Shown one piece after another: positions 17,267 to 25,681 of a stretch of 64,000 bases of DNA. The position numbers and the translations under genes were made by a program. Numbering within the stretch: the first letter of the stretch is position 1; every line of letters starts with the position of its first letter. A model generated the notes under the pieces. That model was not told where the DNA came from and searched no databases. It saw nothing but the letters and a program-made list of their open reading frames with translations. This DNA comes from Gordonia humi. GTDB taxonomy: Bacteria > Actinomycetota > Actinomycetes > Mycobacteriales > Mycobacteriaceae. Location: NCBI RefSeq assembly GCF_014197435.1, contig NZ_JACIFP010000001.1:1798001-1862000 (forward strand), written 5' to 3'.

Positions 17267-18286
17267 TCAGACCACGCTCTCCTGCGTCGTGAGGTCGGCG
17301 GCAGTGGCGAGCAGGTCGAGGATGAGCGGACCGAAGGTCTCGATCTTGTCGTCGTCGAGGTCGCCATTGTGCAGTGCCGCGTAGCTCTTCTCGAGAACGA
17401 TGCCGAGCTTCCAGTTGGCGAGCACCAGGTAGTAGTGGATGTCCTCGGTCGAACGCCCGCTGACCTTCTCGTAGTGGGTGATCAGCTCCGATCGTGTCGG
17501 CATGCCTGCGAGGTCGACGTAGAAGTCAGTCTTCGGCGACTCGCCGTCCCAGCCCAGGAGCGCCCAGGCCAGATCGAGCAGCGGGTCGCCGATGGTCGTC
17601 ATCTCCCAGTCGATGATCGCTGCGAGCTTCGCCGGCGCACCATGTTCGAACATGACATTGGCGAACTGGTAGTCGCCGTGCATGATACCGGGTGACCACG
17701 AGGTCGGACGATGCTCCCGGAGCCAGTCGGCGGCCGTGTCCACGCCCGGCAACTCCCGGAACCGGTAATTGTCCAGAAACGCGAGCCAGCGGTCCACCTG
17801 TCGATCGTGAAAGTTCTCCGGCCGACCGAAACCGGTGAGTCCTCGTGTCTGCCAGTCGACTTTGGCGAGTGTCGCGATGCCCTCGACGAGTTCGAATGCG
17901 AGTCTCCCGCGGGCTTCGAGGTCGGTGTCGAACGGCGCCTCCCACGATCCGGTCGGGCTCCAGCCGTCGACGGACTGCATGAGATAGAAGGGCGACCCCA
18001 GTACGTCGCCGGTGGGCTCGCCTGCGATGAGCTCGGCGTGCGGGACGTCGGTGCCCTTGAGTGCCTCGAGCAGGCGGAGCTCGCGGCGCAGTCCGTCCTG
18101 GCGTGCCGCGTCGGCCGACGCCGGCGGCATGCGGAGGACTCCGTCGAGTCCGTCGCGGCTGACCCGGAACAGTTCGTTCTGCGATCCGCCGGTCAATCGT
18201 TCGATACTCGGCGTCTCACCGTCACCCGGTGCGCCGACTGTGTCGAGCCACGTCGCCAAGGTGGCGTGGTCGGTGGCTGTGTCCAC
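17267..18286 (-). CDS. APH-family phosphotransferase, probable acyl-CoA hydroxyl kinase (LvaA/ACAD10-11 kinase-like)
   Basis: A 339-residue aminoglycoside-phosphotransferase-fold kinase from a GTG start with GGAGG 6 bases upstream. Family features are the N-terminal lobe (ERLTGGSQNELFRVS), the catalytic loop HGDYQFAN (203-210) and the metal-binding IDWE (225-228) with GDPLLDLAW after it. All key residues are kept. Near an ACAD10/11-like dehydrogenase and an SDR it is unlikely to be an antibiotic-resistance gene. I infer phosphorylation of a 4-hydroxyacyl-CoA, as for LvaA. It is the first gene of the operon running to 15165. Confidence 0.88.
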   Translation of the reverse strand: MDTATDHATLATWLDTVGAPGDGETPSIERLTGGSQNELFRVSRDGLDGVLRMPPASADAARQDGLRRELRLLEALKGTDVPHAELIAGEPTGDVLGSPFYLMQSVDGWSPTGSWEAPFDTDLEARGRLAFELVEGIATLAKVDWQTRGLTGFGRPENFHDRQVDRWLAFLDNYRFRELPGVDTAADWLREHRPTSWSPGIMHGDYQFANVMFEHGAPAKLAAIIDWEMTTIGDPLLDLAWALLGWDGESPKTDFYVDLAGMPTRSELITHYEKVSGRSTEDIHYYLVLANWKLGIVLEKSYAALHNGDLDDDKIETFGPLILDLLATAADLTTQESVV

Positions 18287-18320
18287 TTCAAACCTCCAGA
18301 TCTATGTGTGTCACTAAATG

Positions 18321-18336
18321 GAGAATAGCAATTCTC
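18321..18336. promoter_or_regulatory. Inverted repeat GAGAAT-AGCA-ATTCTC upstream of the kinase operon
   Basis: Perfect 6-bp arms separated by four bases, 35-50 bases upstream of the GTG at 18286 in an AT-rich stretch. A reasonable operator or promoter element for the kinase/SDR/ACAD operon. It differs from the TGTCAGA motif of other operons. Confidence 0.35.
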
Positions 18337-18402
18337 AGAAAGGTATCACACGTATTTCTATAATTGAGATCACTTGTAACTGGAACGGCTCGTCGGAAGA
18401 CG

Positions 18403-18444
18403 AACAGTGCCCGCGACGCCCGTACGAGCGTCGCGGGCACTGTT
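18403..18444 (-). terminator. Hairpin terminator after the enoyl-CoA hydratase operon
   Basis: A perfect 17-bp stem with an 8-base loop lies 22 bases past the enoyl-CoA hydratase stop. It closes the long minus-strand operon starting at 22275 and insulates the downstream kinase operon. Confidence 0.85.
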
Positions 18445-18465
18445 TCGTGCGGTTCTGTGCGCGAG

Positions 18466-19254
18466 TCAGCGGCCGGTCCACACCGGGACGCGCTTCTCGG
18501 CGAACGCCAACGCACCCTCCTTGGCGTCGTCGGAGGCGGCGATGGCACGCAGCTCCTCGGTGGTGCTCTGCCAACCGATCGCATCGATCGCGGTGCTCTG
18601 CTGCTGCGCGATCCGCTTGGAGGCCGTCACCGCGAGCGGTGCGTTCGCCGCGATCTTCTCGGCGAGCTCCAGAGCAGTCGTCAGGACGTCCGCGGCCGGG
18701 ACGGCTCGGTTGACGAGGTGCAACTCGACCGCCTGCTGCGCGCTGATCGGCTCACCGGTCAGCAGCAGCTCCATCGCGACGACCGCCGGGAGACGGGACC
18801 CGATGCGGAATGCGCCGCCGGCGCCCGCGACCAGACCTCGAGTGACTTCGGGCAGTCCGAACACTGCGGTGTCGGCGGTGATCGCCAGGTCGCTGGCCAG
18901 GACAAGCTCGGTGCCTCCACCGAGCGCAGGTCCGTTCACGGCGGCGATGGTCGGCTTGCTGATCGGGTGACCGACGCAACCCGCCAGGCCCCAGTCCTCT
19001 CGTCCCTCGGGAATCACGGACTCGCCGCGGGCGAGTGCCTTGAGGTCGGCGCCTGCGCAGAACGCCTTGTCGCCCGCGCCGGTCAAGACGACGGCCCGGA
19101 CCTCCGGGTCGGTTTCGGCCTCGCTCAGCGCGTCGCCGACGATGATGCACATCTCGGCGTTCACGGCGTTGCGGGCCTCCGGACGATTGAGCGTGATCAC
19201 CATGACGTGGCCCAGTCGTTCGACGAGGGCTGCGGGATTGGCTGCATCACTCAT
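18466..19254 (-). CDS. Enoyl-CoA hydratase/isomerase (crotonase family)
   Basis: A 262-residue crotonase-family protein. ATG at 19254 overlaps the preceding racemase-like gene by 8 bases. The oxyanion-hole segments are GDKAFCAGADL and NGPALGGGTEL, and the region after GLPEVTRGLVAGAGG contains the position used by a catalytic Glu in hydratases. It should hydrate or isomerise an enoyl-CoA made by the ACADs of the cluster. It is the last gene of the operon ACS/101-aa protein/racemase-like/hydratase. Confidence 0.92.
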   Translation of the reverse strand: MSDAANPAALVERLGHVMVITLNRPEARNAVNAEMCIIVGDALSEAETDPEVRAVVLTGAGDKAFCAGADLKALARGESVIPEGREDWGLAGCVGHPISKPTIAAVNGPALGGGTELVLASDLAITADTAVFGLPEVTRGLVAGAGGAFRIGSRLPAVVAMELLLTGEPISAQQAVELHLVNRAVPAADVLTTALELAEKIAANAPLAVTASKRIAQQQSTAIDAIGWQSTTEELRAIAASDDAKEGALAFAEKRVPVWTGR

Positions 19255-20410
19255 GTGAGTTACTCCTTGATCGGTCGGGACGGGCGACGGCATCCGTGCG
19301 GTCGGCCCATGCGCTGGCGGGATTCGTCGGCTCGGTCGCCGGCGGTGCGGGGTTCGGTGCGGGCGTACGAGAGAACATCGGCGCAGGTGCGGGCTGGACG
19401 ATTCCGTCCACTGTGGTGAACACGCCGCGCGCGATCATCTGCGGATCGGCCTCGGCTTCCGCGAGGGTCAGCACCGGTGTCACGCATGCGTCGCGGTCCC
19501 GGAAGACGTCGGTCCACTCTTGTCGCGTCCGGGACCCGATGCGGCGGGTGAAGAGTTCCCGCATGTGCGGGAAGTTCGACTCGTCGCGCTGAGGGCCGAC
19601 CTCCTCGGGAGTCAGGCCGAGTCCGTCGAGGAGTTCGGCGAAGAACTGGGGCTCGAGTGCCGCCACCGCGATGAAGCCGCCGTCCGAGCAGGTGTACACG
19701 TCGTAGTATGGCGTCGACCCGTCGAACCTGTTTCTGCCGCGGTCGTCGGACCAGTTTCCGGCTGAGCGCATCGCCCAGACGAGGTGCCCGAGCGTCGCGG
19801 TGCCGTTGACGATCGCTGCGTCGACCACTTGGCCGGTTCCCGAACCGGCCCGCTCCACCAGGGCGGAGAGGACGCCGACCAGGAGGAACATCGATCCGCC
19901 GCCGAAGTCGCCGAAGAGGTTCAACGGGGGAACCGGGCGCTCGTCGGGACGACCGACCGCGTGAAGCAGACCGGTCGAGGCGATGTAGTTGAGGTCGTGC
20001 CCGGCCCGCAGCGCCTGCGGTCCGGTCTGGCCCCATCCGGTCATCCGACCGTAGACGATTCCGGGATTGATCCGGGCCGCCGCCTCTGGGCCGATACCGA
20101 GCCGTTCGGCGACACCGGGTCGGAATCCCTCGATCAGCACATCGGCCTCGGCGATGAGGTCGAGGACCGCGGCCAGGTCGTCCGCCGCCTTCAGATCGAG
20201 TTCGACGACCGTCCGGTTGCGATGGACGGGCGAGGGATCGGAGGTCCGGGCCAGCAGACCGGGCCGCTGCACGCGCACGACGTCGGCTCCGAGATCGCCG
20301 AGGATCATGGCGGCGTGCGGGCCGGGCCCGATGCCCGCCAGCTCGAGCACCCGGATTCCGGCGAGCGGCCCGCGCGCCTGGGCGTGCCCGGCGTCGAGCA
20401 TGTCAGTCAC
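19247..20410 (-). CDS. CaiB/BaiF family, alpha-methylacyl-CoA racemase-like
   Basis: A 387-residue family III enzyme with the opening AGIRVLELAGIGPGPHAAM and GADVVRVQRPG characteristic of alpha-methylacyl-CoA racemases rather than transferases. The catalytic-type Asp is kept in NLFGDFGGGSM. A GTG at 20410 overlaps the upstream 101-aa gene (GTGACTGA); an ATG at 20401 is also possible. A racemase implies a 2-methyl-branched acyl-CoA intermediate (isoprenoid, sterol or pristane-like side chain). The C-terminal 30 residues are Ala/Pro-rich. Confidence 0.88.
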   Translation of the reverse strand: MTDMLDAGHAQARGPLAGIRVLELAGIGPGPHAAMILGDLGADVVRVQRPGLLARTSDPSPVHRNRTVVELDLKAADDLAAVLDLIAEADVLIEGFRPGVAERLGIGPEAAARINPGIVYGRMTGWGQTGPQALRAGHDLNYIASTGLLHAVGRPDERPVPPLNLFGDFGGGSMFLLVGVLSALVERAGSGTGQVVDAAIVNGTATLGHLVWAMRSAGNWSDDRGRNRFDGSTPYYDVYTCSDGGFIAVAALEPQFFAELLDGLGLTPEEVGPQRDESNFPHMRELFTRRIGSRTRQEWTDVFRDRDACVTPVLTLAEAEADPQMIARGVFTTVDGIVQPAPAPMFSRTPAPNPAPPATEPTNPASAWADRTDAVARPDRSRSNSHE

Positions 20411-20708
20411 TGGACGGCAGCGGCTTCGCGGACTTGATCTCGAGGAGGTCGTCGCTGACGGACAGGCTTCCGGCGCCGTTCTTGGTGACGAGGACTTCGA
20501 GGGTGTCCGCGGCGTCGACGTACCGCTTGCCCATGACGGTTCCGCCGTCGAAACCGGCCGCAGCGGCGAGGCCGTCCTGCCCGGTGGCGGTGACGTCGAT
20601 CATCGGGTGTCCGCCGCAGCGGACCTCCACGTCGCCGTCACCGGCCTTGACGACGATGATCTGAGTAGTGCACGCCTGGCTCTTCAGGCGGGATCCGGCT
20701 GTCAACAC
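20403..20708 (-). CDS. Small hypothetical protein (101 aa)
   Basis: A 101-residue protein from a GTG with AAGGAG 8 bases upstream, translationally coupled to the racemase-like gene. It has two Cys in its N-terminal half (SQACTTQ, VRCGGHP), predicted short beta strands (TQIIVVKAG, DTLEVLVTKN), and no signal peptide or membrane segment. I do not recognise a family. Its size and position beside an acyl-CoA synthetase, and near an APH-type kinase module, invite comparison with LvaB, the small subunit required with LvaA; that is speculation without an alignment. Confidence 0.75.
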   Translation of the reverse strand: MLTAGSRLKSQACTTQIIVVKAGDGDVEVRCGGHPMIDVTATGQDGLAAAAGFDGGTVMGKRYVDAADTLEVLVTKNGAGSLSVSDDLLEIKSAKPLPSSD

Positions 20709-20775
20709 AGTGGTCGCTCCTTTGTGATGTGACTGTTAACTGACGTGGGGAGGGGAGGGAGGAGGAGAGGGGCTC

Positions 20776-22275
20776 TCACACCGGCTGGCGCGGCTCGGCG
20801 AGGTCGGAGACGATCTGCCGCCGCAGGATCTTGCCGGTGGCGGTGGTGGGGAGATCGGGGACGAAGGCGATGCGGTCCGGGGTGCGTGACCCGCGCAGAC
20901 GCGACCGGACGTACTCGCGGAGCTCGTCGGCGTCGGGTGCGGTGCCGGGTTCCGGGACGATCACCGCCACGATGGCCTGGCCCCAATGGTCGTCGGGCAC
21001 CCCGACGACCACGGTGGACGCTACCTCCGGGTGGTGGATCAGGACGTCCTCGATCTCCGCAGGCGCGATGTTCTCGCCGCCGCGGATGATCGTGTCGTCG
21101 TTGCGTCCGACGATGAAGATGTACCCGTCGCCGTCGGTGAACGCGAGGTCCTTGGTCGGGAACCATCCGTCGGCGTCGAGGTGACTGCCGATCCCCATGT
21201 ACTCGCCTGACACCTGCGCGCCGCGGACCCACAACTCGCCCTGTTCGCCCGGTCGGACCTCGTCTCCGTCGGGTCCTCGCAGGCTGACCTCGATGCCAGG
21301 CACCGGACGGCCGATCGATCCGAGCCGGCCACGCACGGCGGGGTCGTCGCTGCTCATCGACTCCCGGTGGTCATCCGGGGTGAGGAGCGCGATCGTGGAG
21401 CTGGTCTCGGTCAGGCCGTAGGCGTTGACGAAGCCGGTGTCGGGGAATGCTGCCAGCGCGGCTTCGAGGGTGGGCAGCGGCATCCGCGCGCCGCCGTACG
21501 ACAGCGACGCCAACGACGGGACGTCGGCCGCCTTGCCGTCGAGTTTCCGGACGATGCGTTCGAGCATCGTCGGCACGACCATCGCCGATGTCGCCTTCTC
21601 GGAGCGTGCGACTGTCAGCCATGCTTCGGCGTCGAACTGGCGGAGATAGATCAGGCGCCGGCCCGCATAGATGTTCGTGAGAATGGTGCCCATACCGGCG
21701 ATATGGTACGGCGGCACACTGATCAGTGCGCCGTCCGTCGCCGCGGCCGAGTCGAACTCGACCGTGCCCATCACGTAGCTCAGCAGATGGCTGTGGCGGA
21801 GGATGACGCCCTTCGGCTCGGAGGTGGTTCCGCTGGTGAACAGGACGATCGCGGGATCGTCGGGGAAGACGTCCGCAGCGGGCGCCGGATCGGCCGCCGC
21901 CGCGCGGGCCGCGAACGCCTCGGTCGTCATGAGCCGCAGGTCCGAGGGGAGGTCGGTGGTGTACCTCGGGTCGGCGATCACCAGGGGGTCGTCGGTGCGC
22001 GCCACGAGTCGTTCGAGCTGAGCGGGCGCGAGGCGGTAGTTGACCGGGACGAACGGAACGCCGGCGTGCGCACTGCCGAACAGTGCCGTGGCCAGCTCTA
22101 TGCCGGAGTTGCCGATGAACACCACGCTCGCGGCGCCGCTCGCTGAGATCACCGAGCCAGCACCCGCGCAGAGCGAACTGAACTCGGAATAGGTCCACGA
22201 TTCACCGTCCACGGTGATCGCGGTCTGGTCCGGGTGGCTGGACGCCGCCATGTCGAGAATCAGCGAGATAGTCAT
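20776..22275 (-). CDS. Acyl-CoA synthetase (AMP-forming, ANL family)
   Basis: A 499-residue ligase. Motifs in order: LFTSGTTSEPKG ATP loop, YGLTETSS adenine-binding A5 region, the TKDLAF/VGRNDDTI hinge-side region with GGENIAP, and the C-terminal TATGKILRR with the catalytic Lys. It activates a carboxylic acid to its CoA thioester for the downstream racemase and hydratase. It is the first gene of the minus-strand operon, with a 339-bp divergent control region upstream that contains a 21-bp inverted repeat. The 67-base gap to the 101-aa gene has no terminator. Confidence 0.93.
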   Translation of the reverse strand: MTISLILDMAASSHPDQTAITVDGESWTYSEFSSLCAGAGSVISASGAASVVFIGNSGIELATALFGSAHAGVPFVPVNYRLAPAQLERLVARTDDPLVIADPRYTTDLPSDLRLMTTEAFAARAAAADPAPAADVFPDDPAIVLFTSGTTSEPKGVILRHSHLLSYVMGTVEFDSAAATDGALISVPPYHIAGMGTILTNIYAGRRLIYLRQFDAEAWLTVARSEKATSAMVVPTMLERIVRKLDGKAADVPSLASLSYGGARMPLPTLEAALAAFPDTGFVNAYGLTETSSTIALLTPDDHRESMSSDDPAVRGRLGSIGRPVPGIEVSLRGPDGDEVRPGEQGELWVRGAQVSGEYMGIGSHLDADGWFPTKDLAFTDGDGYIFIVGRNDDTIIRGGENIAPAEIEDVLIHHPEVASTVVVGVPDDHWGQAIVAVIVPEPGTAPDADELREYVRSRLRGSRTPDRIAFVPDLPTTATGKILRRQIVSDLAEPRQPV

Positions 22276-22382
22276 ATGCCTGTTTCAAATCCCTCGTTCG
22301 CCCATATCGTGTTCCGAGTGGTCCCGGCCGGTGTGTCGGCACGCTCAGTGCTCGAATCGAATGGCCTAGATCACTTCTGTGG

Positions 22383-22403
22383 CAGATCATAGACTATGAT
22401 CTG
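22383..22403. promoter_or_regulatory. 21-bp perfect-arm inverted repeat CAGATCATAG-A-CTATGATCTG, probable operator
   Basis: Ten-base arms (22383-22392 and 22394-22403) match perfectly around a single central A. It lies in the 22276-22614 gap between the divergent acyl-CoA synthetase operon and the double-ACAD operon, about 108 bases from the first and 212 from the second start. Size and symmetry suit a TetR or GntR dimer. The right arm runs into TCTGACG, one base from the recurring heptamer. Confidence 0.6.
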
Positions 22404-22548
22404 ACGGAATGTCTATATTTCTCGGCGAAGTGGCAGATGAACTCGATGAGGGCCAATAATCTCCAGGTCAATGCCTGTTGGGTCGTGAGGTTTGCGCAAG
22501 TATCGTGCTCCTTCTAAGGGTTGCTGAAGTGACCATCTATCCTGTAAA

Positions 22549-22555
22549 TCTGACA
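22549..22555 (+). promoter_or_regulatory. TCTGACA motif upstream of the double ACAD gene
   Basis: One exact copy of the recurring heptamer 60 bases before the ATG at 22615, in the sequence context AAATCTGACATTAAA. The context resembles the copy at 8436 (AAATCTGACAGAA). Confidence 0.35.
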
Positions 22556-22614
22556 TTAAAGGTCACACTGCTCGGTGGGTGTGGACCACCGGTCTTCAAT
22601 TGAAAGGCAGCCTG

Positions 22615-24759
22615 ATGGCACTGGCCATATCCCCTGAACACCTGTCGCTGGCCGAGGTGGCGAGCGGTCACCTCGCCCGGTACGACGTCCTGAAGGCGTC
22701 GCGCGAGTCGCTCGACGACGAGCCGGACATCGCGCGTTTCTGGGCGAGCACCGCTGAGCTGGGCTGGCTCGGTCTGCACCTGCCCGAGGAGTTCGGCGGA
22801 TCGGGCTTCTCGCTGGAGGAGTCCATCGTGGTGCTCGAAGCACTCGGCCACGACGTCGCTCCCGGGCCGTTCCTGTCGACGATCGCGGCGTCGGCCGTCA
22901 TCGCCGAATACGCGGACGCCGAGGTGAAGACGCGGCTGCTGCCGGCGCTCGCGGACGGATCGCAGTCGGCGGGCGTCGGCTACGGACCGGGGCTGACGGC
23001 GAACGCCGACGGGACGGTCTCCGGGCAGGTCCGGGCCGTGCTCGACGCGCCGTCGGCCGACGTGCTCGTCCTCGCGGTCGGCGCTGACGTGATCGTCGTC
23101 GACCCGACGGCCGAGGGTGTCGAGGTTGCGCGAGTGTCGTCGATGGACACCACACGCCCGCTCGGTTCGGTCACGCTCACCCGGCATCGGCCGGCCGACG
23201 GACTGGTGCTGCCCGGCGCCGAGCGCACCGGTCGGAGCCTGTTCCGCATCCTGGCGTCGGCGGAGGCCGTCGGCGGGTCGTTCGCCGCGCTCGAGATGGC
23301 CACGGAGTACGCCGCGACGCGTGAACAGTTCGGTCGGACGATCGCGACGTTCCAGGCGGTCAAGCACCACTGCGCCGACATGCTGGTCGCAACCGAGGCC
23401 ACCGTCGCTGCAACATGGGATGCGGCGCGCAGCGAGAACGTCCGTGACGCGTGGTTCGGCGCGGCGGTGGCCGCGTCGTACGCGGGGCCGACCCAGCTCG
23501 CTAACGCGCGGAAGAACATCCAGCTGCACGGCGGCATCGGGTTCACCTGGGAGCACAACGCCCACCTCTACCTGCGGCGCGCGACGGCCATGGCCGCGCT
23601 GCTCAAGGACGGCGCGGATCCGGCGGTCGACGTCGTGACGGCCTATCGCGCAGGCGAGGGTCACGGAGCTCGATTCGAGCTCCCCGACTCGGCCGAGGAG
23701 TACCGCGCGAACGCGCGCGCCGAGGCGGACACGGTCCGGTCGCTGTCGGAAGCCGATCGTCGCAGCCGCCTGGTGTCGAGCGGTTACCTCGTTCCGCACT
23801 GGCCGCGGCCGTGGGGCCGAGCCGCTGACGCCGTCGAGCAGTTGGTGATTGAGGAGGAGTTCGACGGAATCGACCTGCCCGAACTCGGCATCACCGGCTG
23901 GGTGATGCTGACGATCACCCAGGTCGGTTCTGACGCGCAGCGCAGTCGCTGGGTGGAGCCGATGCTGCGCGGCGAGGAGCAGTGGTGCCAGCTGTTCAGC
24001 GAGCCGGGCGCCGGGTCGGATGCGGCAGCCGTTCGAACATCGGGCAAGAAGGTCGACGGCGGGTGGCTCGTCAGCGGGCAGAAGGTGTGGACCAGTGTCG
24101 CGCTCGAATGCCAGTGGGGACTCGCCACGGTGCGCACCGACGCTGAAGCGTCCAAGCACGCCGGTGTGACGATGATGGCGATCGACCTGTCGGCCGACGG
24201 AGTCGAGATCCGGCCGCTTCGCGAGATCACCGGCGACTCCCTGTTCAACGAGGTGTTCTTCGACGACGTCTTCGTACCGGACTCCGACGTCGTCGGCGGT
24301 GTCGGAGAGGGCTGGAAGGTCGCACGTGCGACCCTCGGCAACGAACGCGTGTCCATCGGTGGCGGCAGCGGGGCGATCGCGTTCGGCGTACCCGATCTCG
24401 TCGAGATCCTCGACCGGTCGGACGCGAACGGCGGCGTCGTCCGTGTCGGTGAGATCGTCGCCGAAGCGCACGCGCTCCGACTCCTCAACCTGCGCCAAGC
24501 GGTGCGGGCAGTCATCGGCGCAGGTCCCGGTCCCGAAGCGAACGTCACCAAGCTGATCCGGGCGGAACATTCGCAGCGGATCACCGAACTCGGCGTCGAT
24601 CTCGCCGGTGTCGACGTGGTGACGGGCGCCGCTGAGAAACTCGCCCACGACTACCTGTTCGCGCGCTGTCTGACCATCGCAGGGGGGACGTCGGAGATCA
24701 TGCGCAACACGATCGCCGAGCGCATCCTGCGGATGCCGCGTGATCCGCTGGTCGGCTGA
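22615..24759 (+). CDS. Double-domain acyl-CoA dehydrogenase (FadE34-like fused pair)
   Basis: A 714-residue protein, about twice the normal ACAD length. ATG at 22615 has AAAGG 7 bases upstream. The first half (about 1-345) ends with the ACAD C-terminal signature LHGGIGFTWEHNAHLYLRR. The second half (about 360-714) carries FAD-binding FSEPGAGSDAAA, VSGQKVWTS, and the end AGGTSEIMRN. Residues for flavin and acyl-CoA binding are therefore split between halves, as in heteromeric steroid ACADs and in fused FadE34, which dehydrogenates sterol-side-chain acyl-CoA. A bulky, ring-bearing acyl-CoA is a reasonable substrate class (inference). An SDR follows 54 bases later. Confidence 0.9.
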   Translation: MALAISPEHLSLAEVASGHLARYDVLKASRESLDDEPDIARFWASTAELGWLGLHLPEEFGGSGFSLEESIVVLEALGHDVAPGPFLSTIAASAVIAEYADAEVKTRLLPALADGSQSAGVGYGPGLTANADGTVSGQVRAVLDAPSADVLVLAVGADVIVVDPTAEGVEVARVSSMDTTRPLGSVTLTRHRPADGLVLPGAERTGRSLFRILASAEAVGGSFAALEMATEYAATREQFGRTIATFQAVKHHCADMLVATEATVAATWDAARSENVRDAWFGAAVAASYAGPTQLANARKNIQLHGGIGFTWEHNAHLYLRRATAMAALLKDGADPAVDVVTAYRAGEGHGARFELPDSAEEYRANARAEADTVRSLSEADRRSRLVSSGYLVPHWPRPWGRAADAVEQLVIEEEFDGIDLPELGITGWVMLTITQVGSDAQRSRWVEPMLRGEEQWCQLFSEPGAGSDAAAVRTSGKKVDGGWLVSGQKVWTSVALECQWGLATVRTDAEASKHAGVTMMAIDLSADGVEIRPLREITGDSLFNEVFFDDVFVPDSDVVGGVGEGWKVARATLGNERVSIGGGSGAIAFGVPDLVEILDRSDANGGVVRVGEIVAEAHALRLLNLRQAVRAVIGAGPGPEANVTKLIRAEHSQRITELGVDLAGVDVVTGAAEKLAHDYLFARCLTIAGGTSEIMRNTIAERILRMPRDPLVG

Positions 24760-24813
24760 GCCGTCCTCGCAACAGAGCGTTCCAGAATTTCAGACGAATC
24801 GAAGGAGAATGAC

Positions 24814-25593
24814 ATGGCAGTGAATGGGTTCGACGGCGCGTCCGTCATCGTTAGCGGCGGTGCCGGCGGCCTCGGGGAAGCTGCGGTCCGACGGCTGCAC
24901 AGCGAGGGGCTGTCCGTCGTGATCGCCGATCTTGCCCAGGAGAAGGGACAGCGACTCGCCGAAGAGCTCGGTGATCGCGTCGCGTTCGTATCGACGGACG
25001 TCACTGACGAGGACAGCGTGAAGGCGGCGATCGCCCGGGCGAACGAGCTCGGCCGCTTGCGTTACGGCGTCGTCGCGCACGGGGGTTTCGGAATCGCCGA
25101 GCGCATGGTCGGTCGCGACGGGTCGCCCGCCAGCCTTGCCGGGTTCCAGAAGATGATCGGTCTTTACCTCACCGGCACGTTCAATGTGGCTCGACTCATC
25201 GCTGCCGATGTGGCCGGTGCCGACCTCCTCGAGTCCGGTGAGCGCGGTGCGCTCGTCTTGACTGCATCGATCGCAGGTTATGAAGGCCAGATCGGACAGG
25301 GTGCGTACGCGGCGGCGAAGGCGGGCGTCATCGGCCTGACCCTTGCCTCCGCGCGTGACCTGAGCGCCGTCGGCGTCCGGGTCAACACGATCGCGCCGGG
25401 CACGATGCGCACCGCGATCATGGAGGCCGTCGGCGAGGAGGCGATCTCGAAGTTCACCGCAAATGTGCCGTTCCCGAAACGACTCGGCGAGCCCGCCGAG
25501 TACGCCGACACCGCGACGTTCCTGCTCAGCAACGGGTATATGAACGGCGAGGTCGTGCGACTCGACGGCGCGCAGCGGTTCGGTCCGCGCTAG
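24814..25593 (+). CDS. SDR, 3-hydroxyacyl-CoA dehydrogenase type II-like
   Basis: A 259-residue SDR with AAGGAG 6 bases before its ATG. Motifs: SGGAGGLGEAAV, the NAG position altered to VVAHGGFG, catalytic Ser in LTASIAGYEGQIGQ, and YAAAK. The pattern around Ser-Ile-Ala-Gly-Tyr-Glu and the acyl-CoA-sized loop resemble HSD10-type 3-hydroxyacyl-CoA dehydrogenases. Together with the double ACAD upstream it could perform two steps of one beta-oxidation cycle. A hairpin follows. Confidence 0.9.
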   Translation: MAVNGFDGASVIVSGGAGGLGEAAVRRLHSEGLSVVIADLAQEKGQRLAEELGDRVAFVSTDVTDEDSVKAAIARANELGRLRYGVVAHGGFGIAERMVGRDGSPASLAGFQKMIGLYLTGTFNVARLIAADVAGADLLESGERGALVLTASIAGYEGQIGQGAYAAAKAGVIGLTLASARDLSAVGVRVNTIAPGTMRTAIMEAVGEEAISKFTANVPFPKRLGEPAEYADTATFLLSNGYMNGEVVRLDGAQRFGPR

Positions 25594-25619
25594 AGCAGTC
25601 TGGAGGCATGTGCCTCGTC

Positions 25620-25657
25620 GAACGGCCGACGGACCCGGAAGGGGCCGCCGGCCGTTC
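25620..25657. terminator. Hairpin terminator between convergent SDR and thioesterase genes
   Basis: A 13-bp stem with one mismatch (arms 25620-25632 and 25645-25657) and a 12-base loop. It lies between the stops of the plus-strand SDR and minus-strand thioesterase, and may serve both. Confidence 0.75.
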
Positions 25658-25681
25658 GGGGCTGCCCGCCCGGTACCGCGA

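Noticed and set aside
17267..18286. Aminoglycoside resistance gene
   Set aside because: The APH fold is right, but the operon with an SDR and an ACAD10/11-like dehydrogenase points to CoA-ester metabolism.
22276..22614. KstR- or KstR2-type steroid operators
   Set aside because: The visible repeat here (CAGATCATAG arms) and the TGTCAGA motif do not match the known KstR/KstR2 patterns, so I do not claim steroid-regulon control.
22537..24648. A 703-codon open frame on the minus strand
   Set aside because: It lies antisense to the double ACAD, has a biased, Arg/Asp/Gly-rich composition and no recognisable motifs. It is a by-product of high third-position GC.
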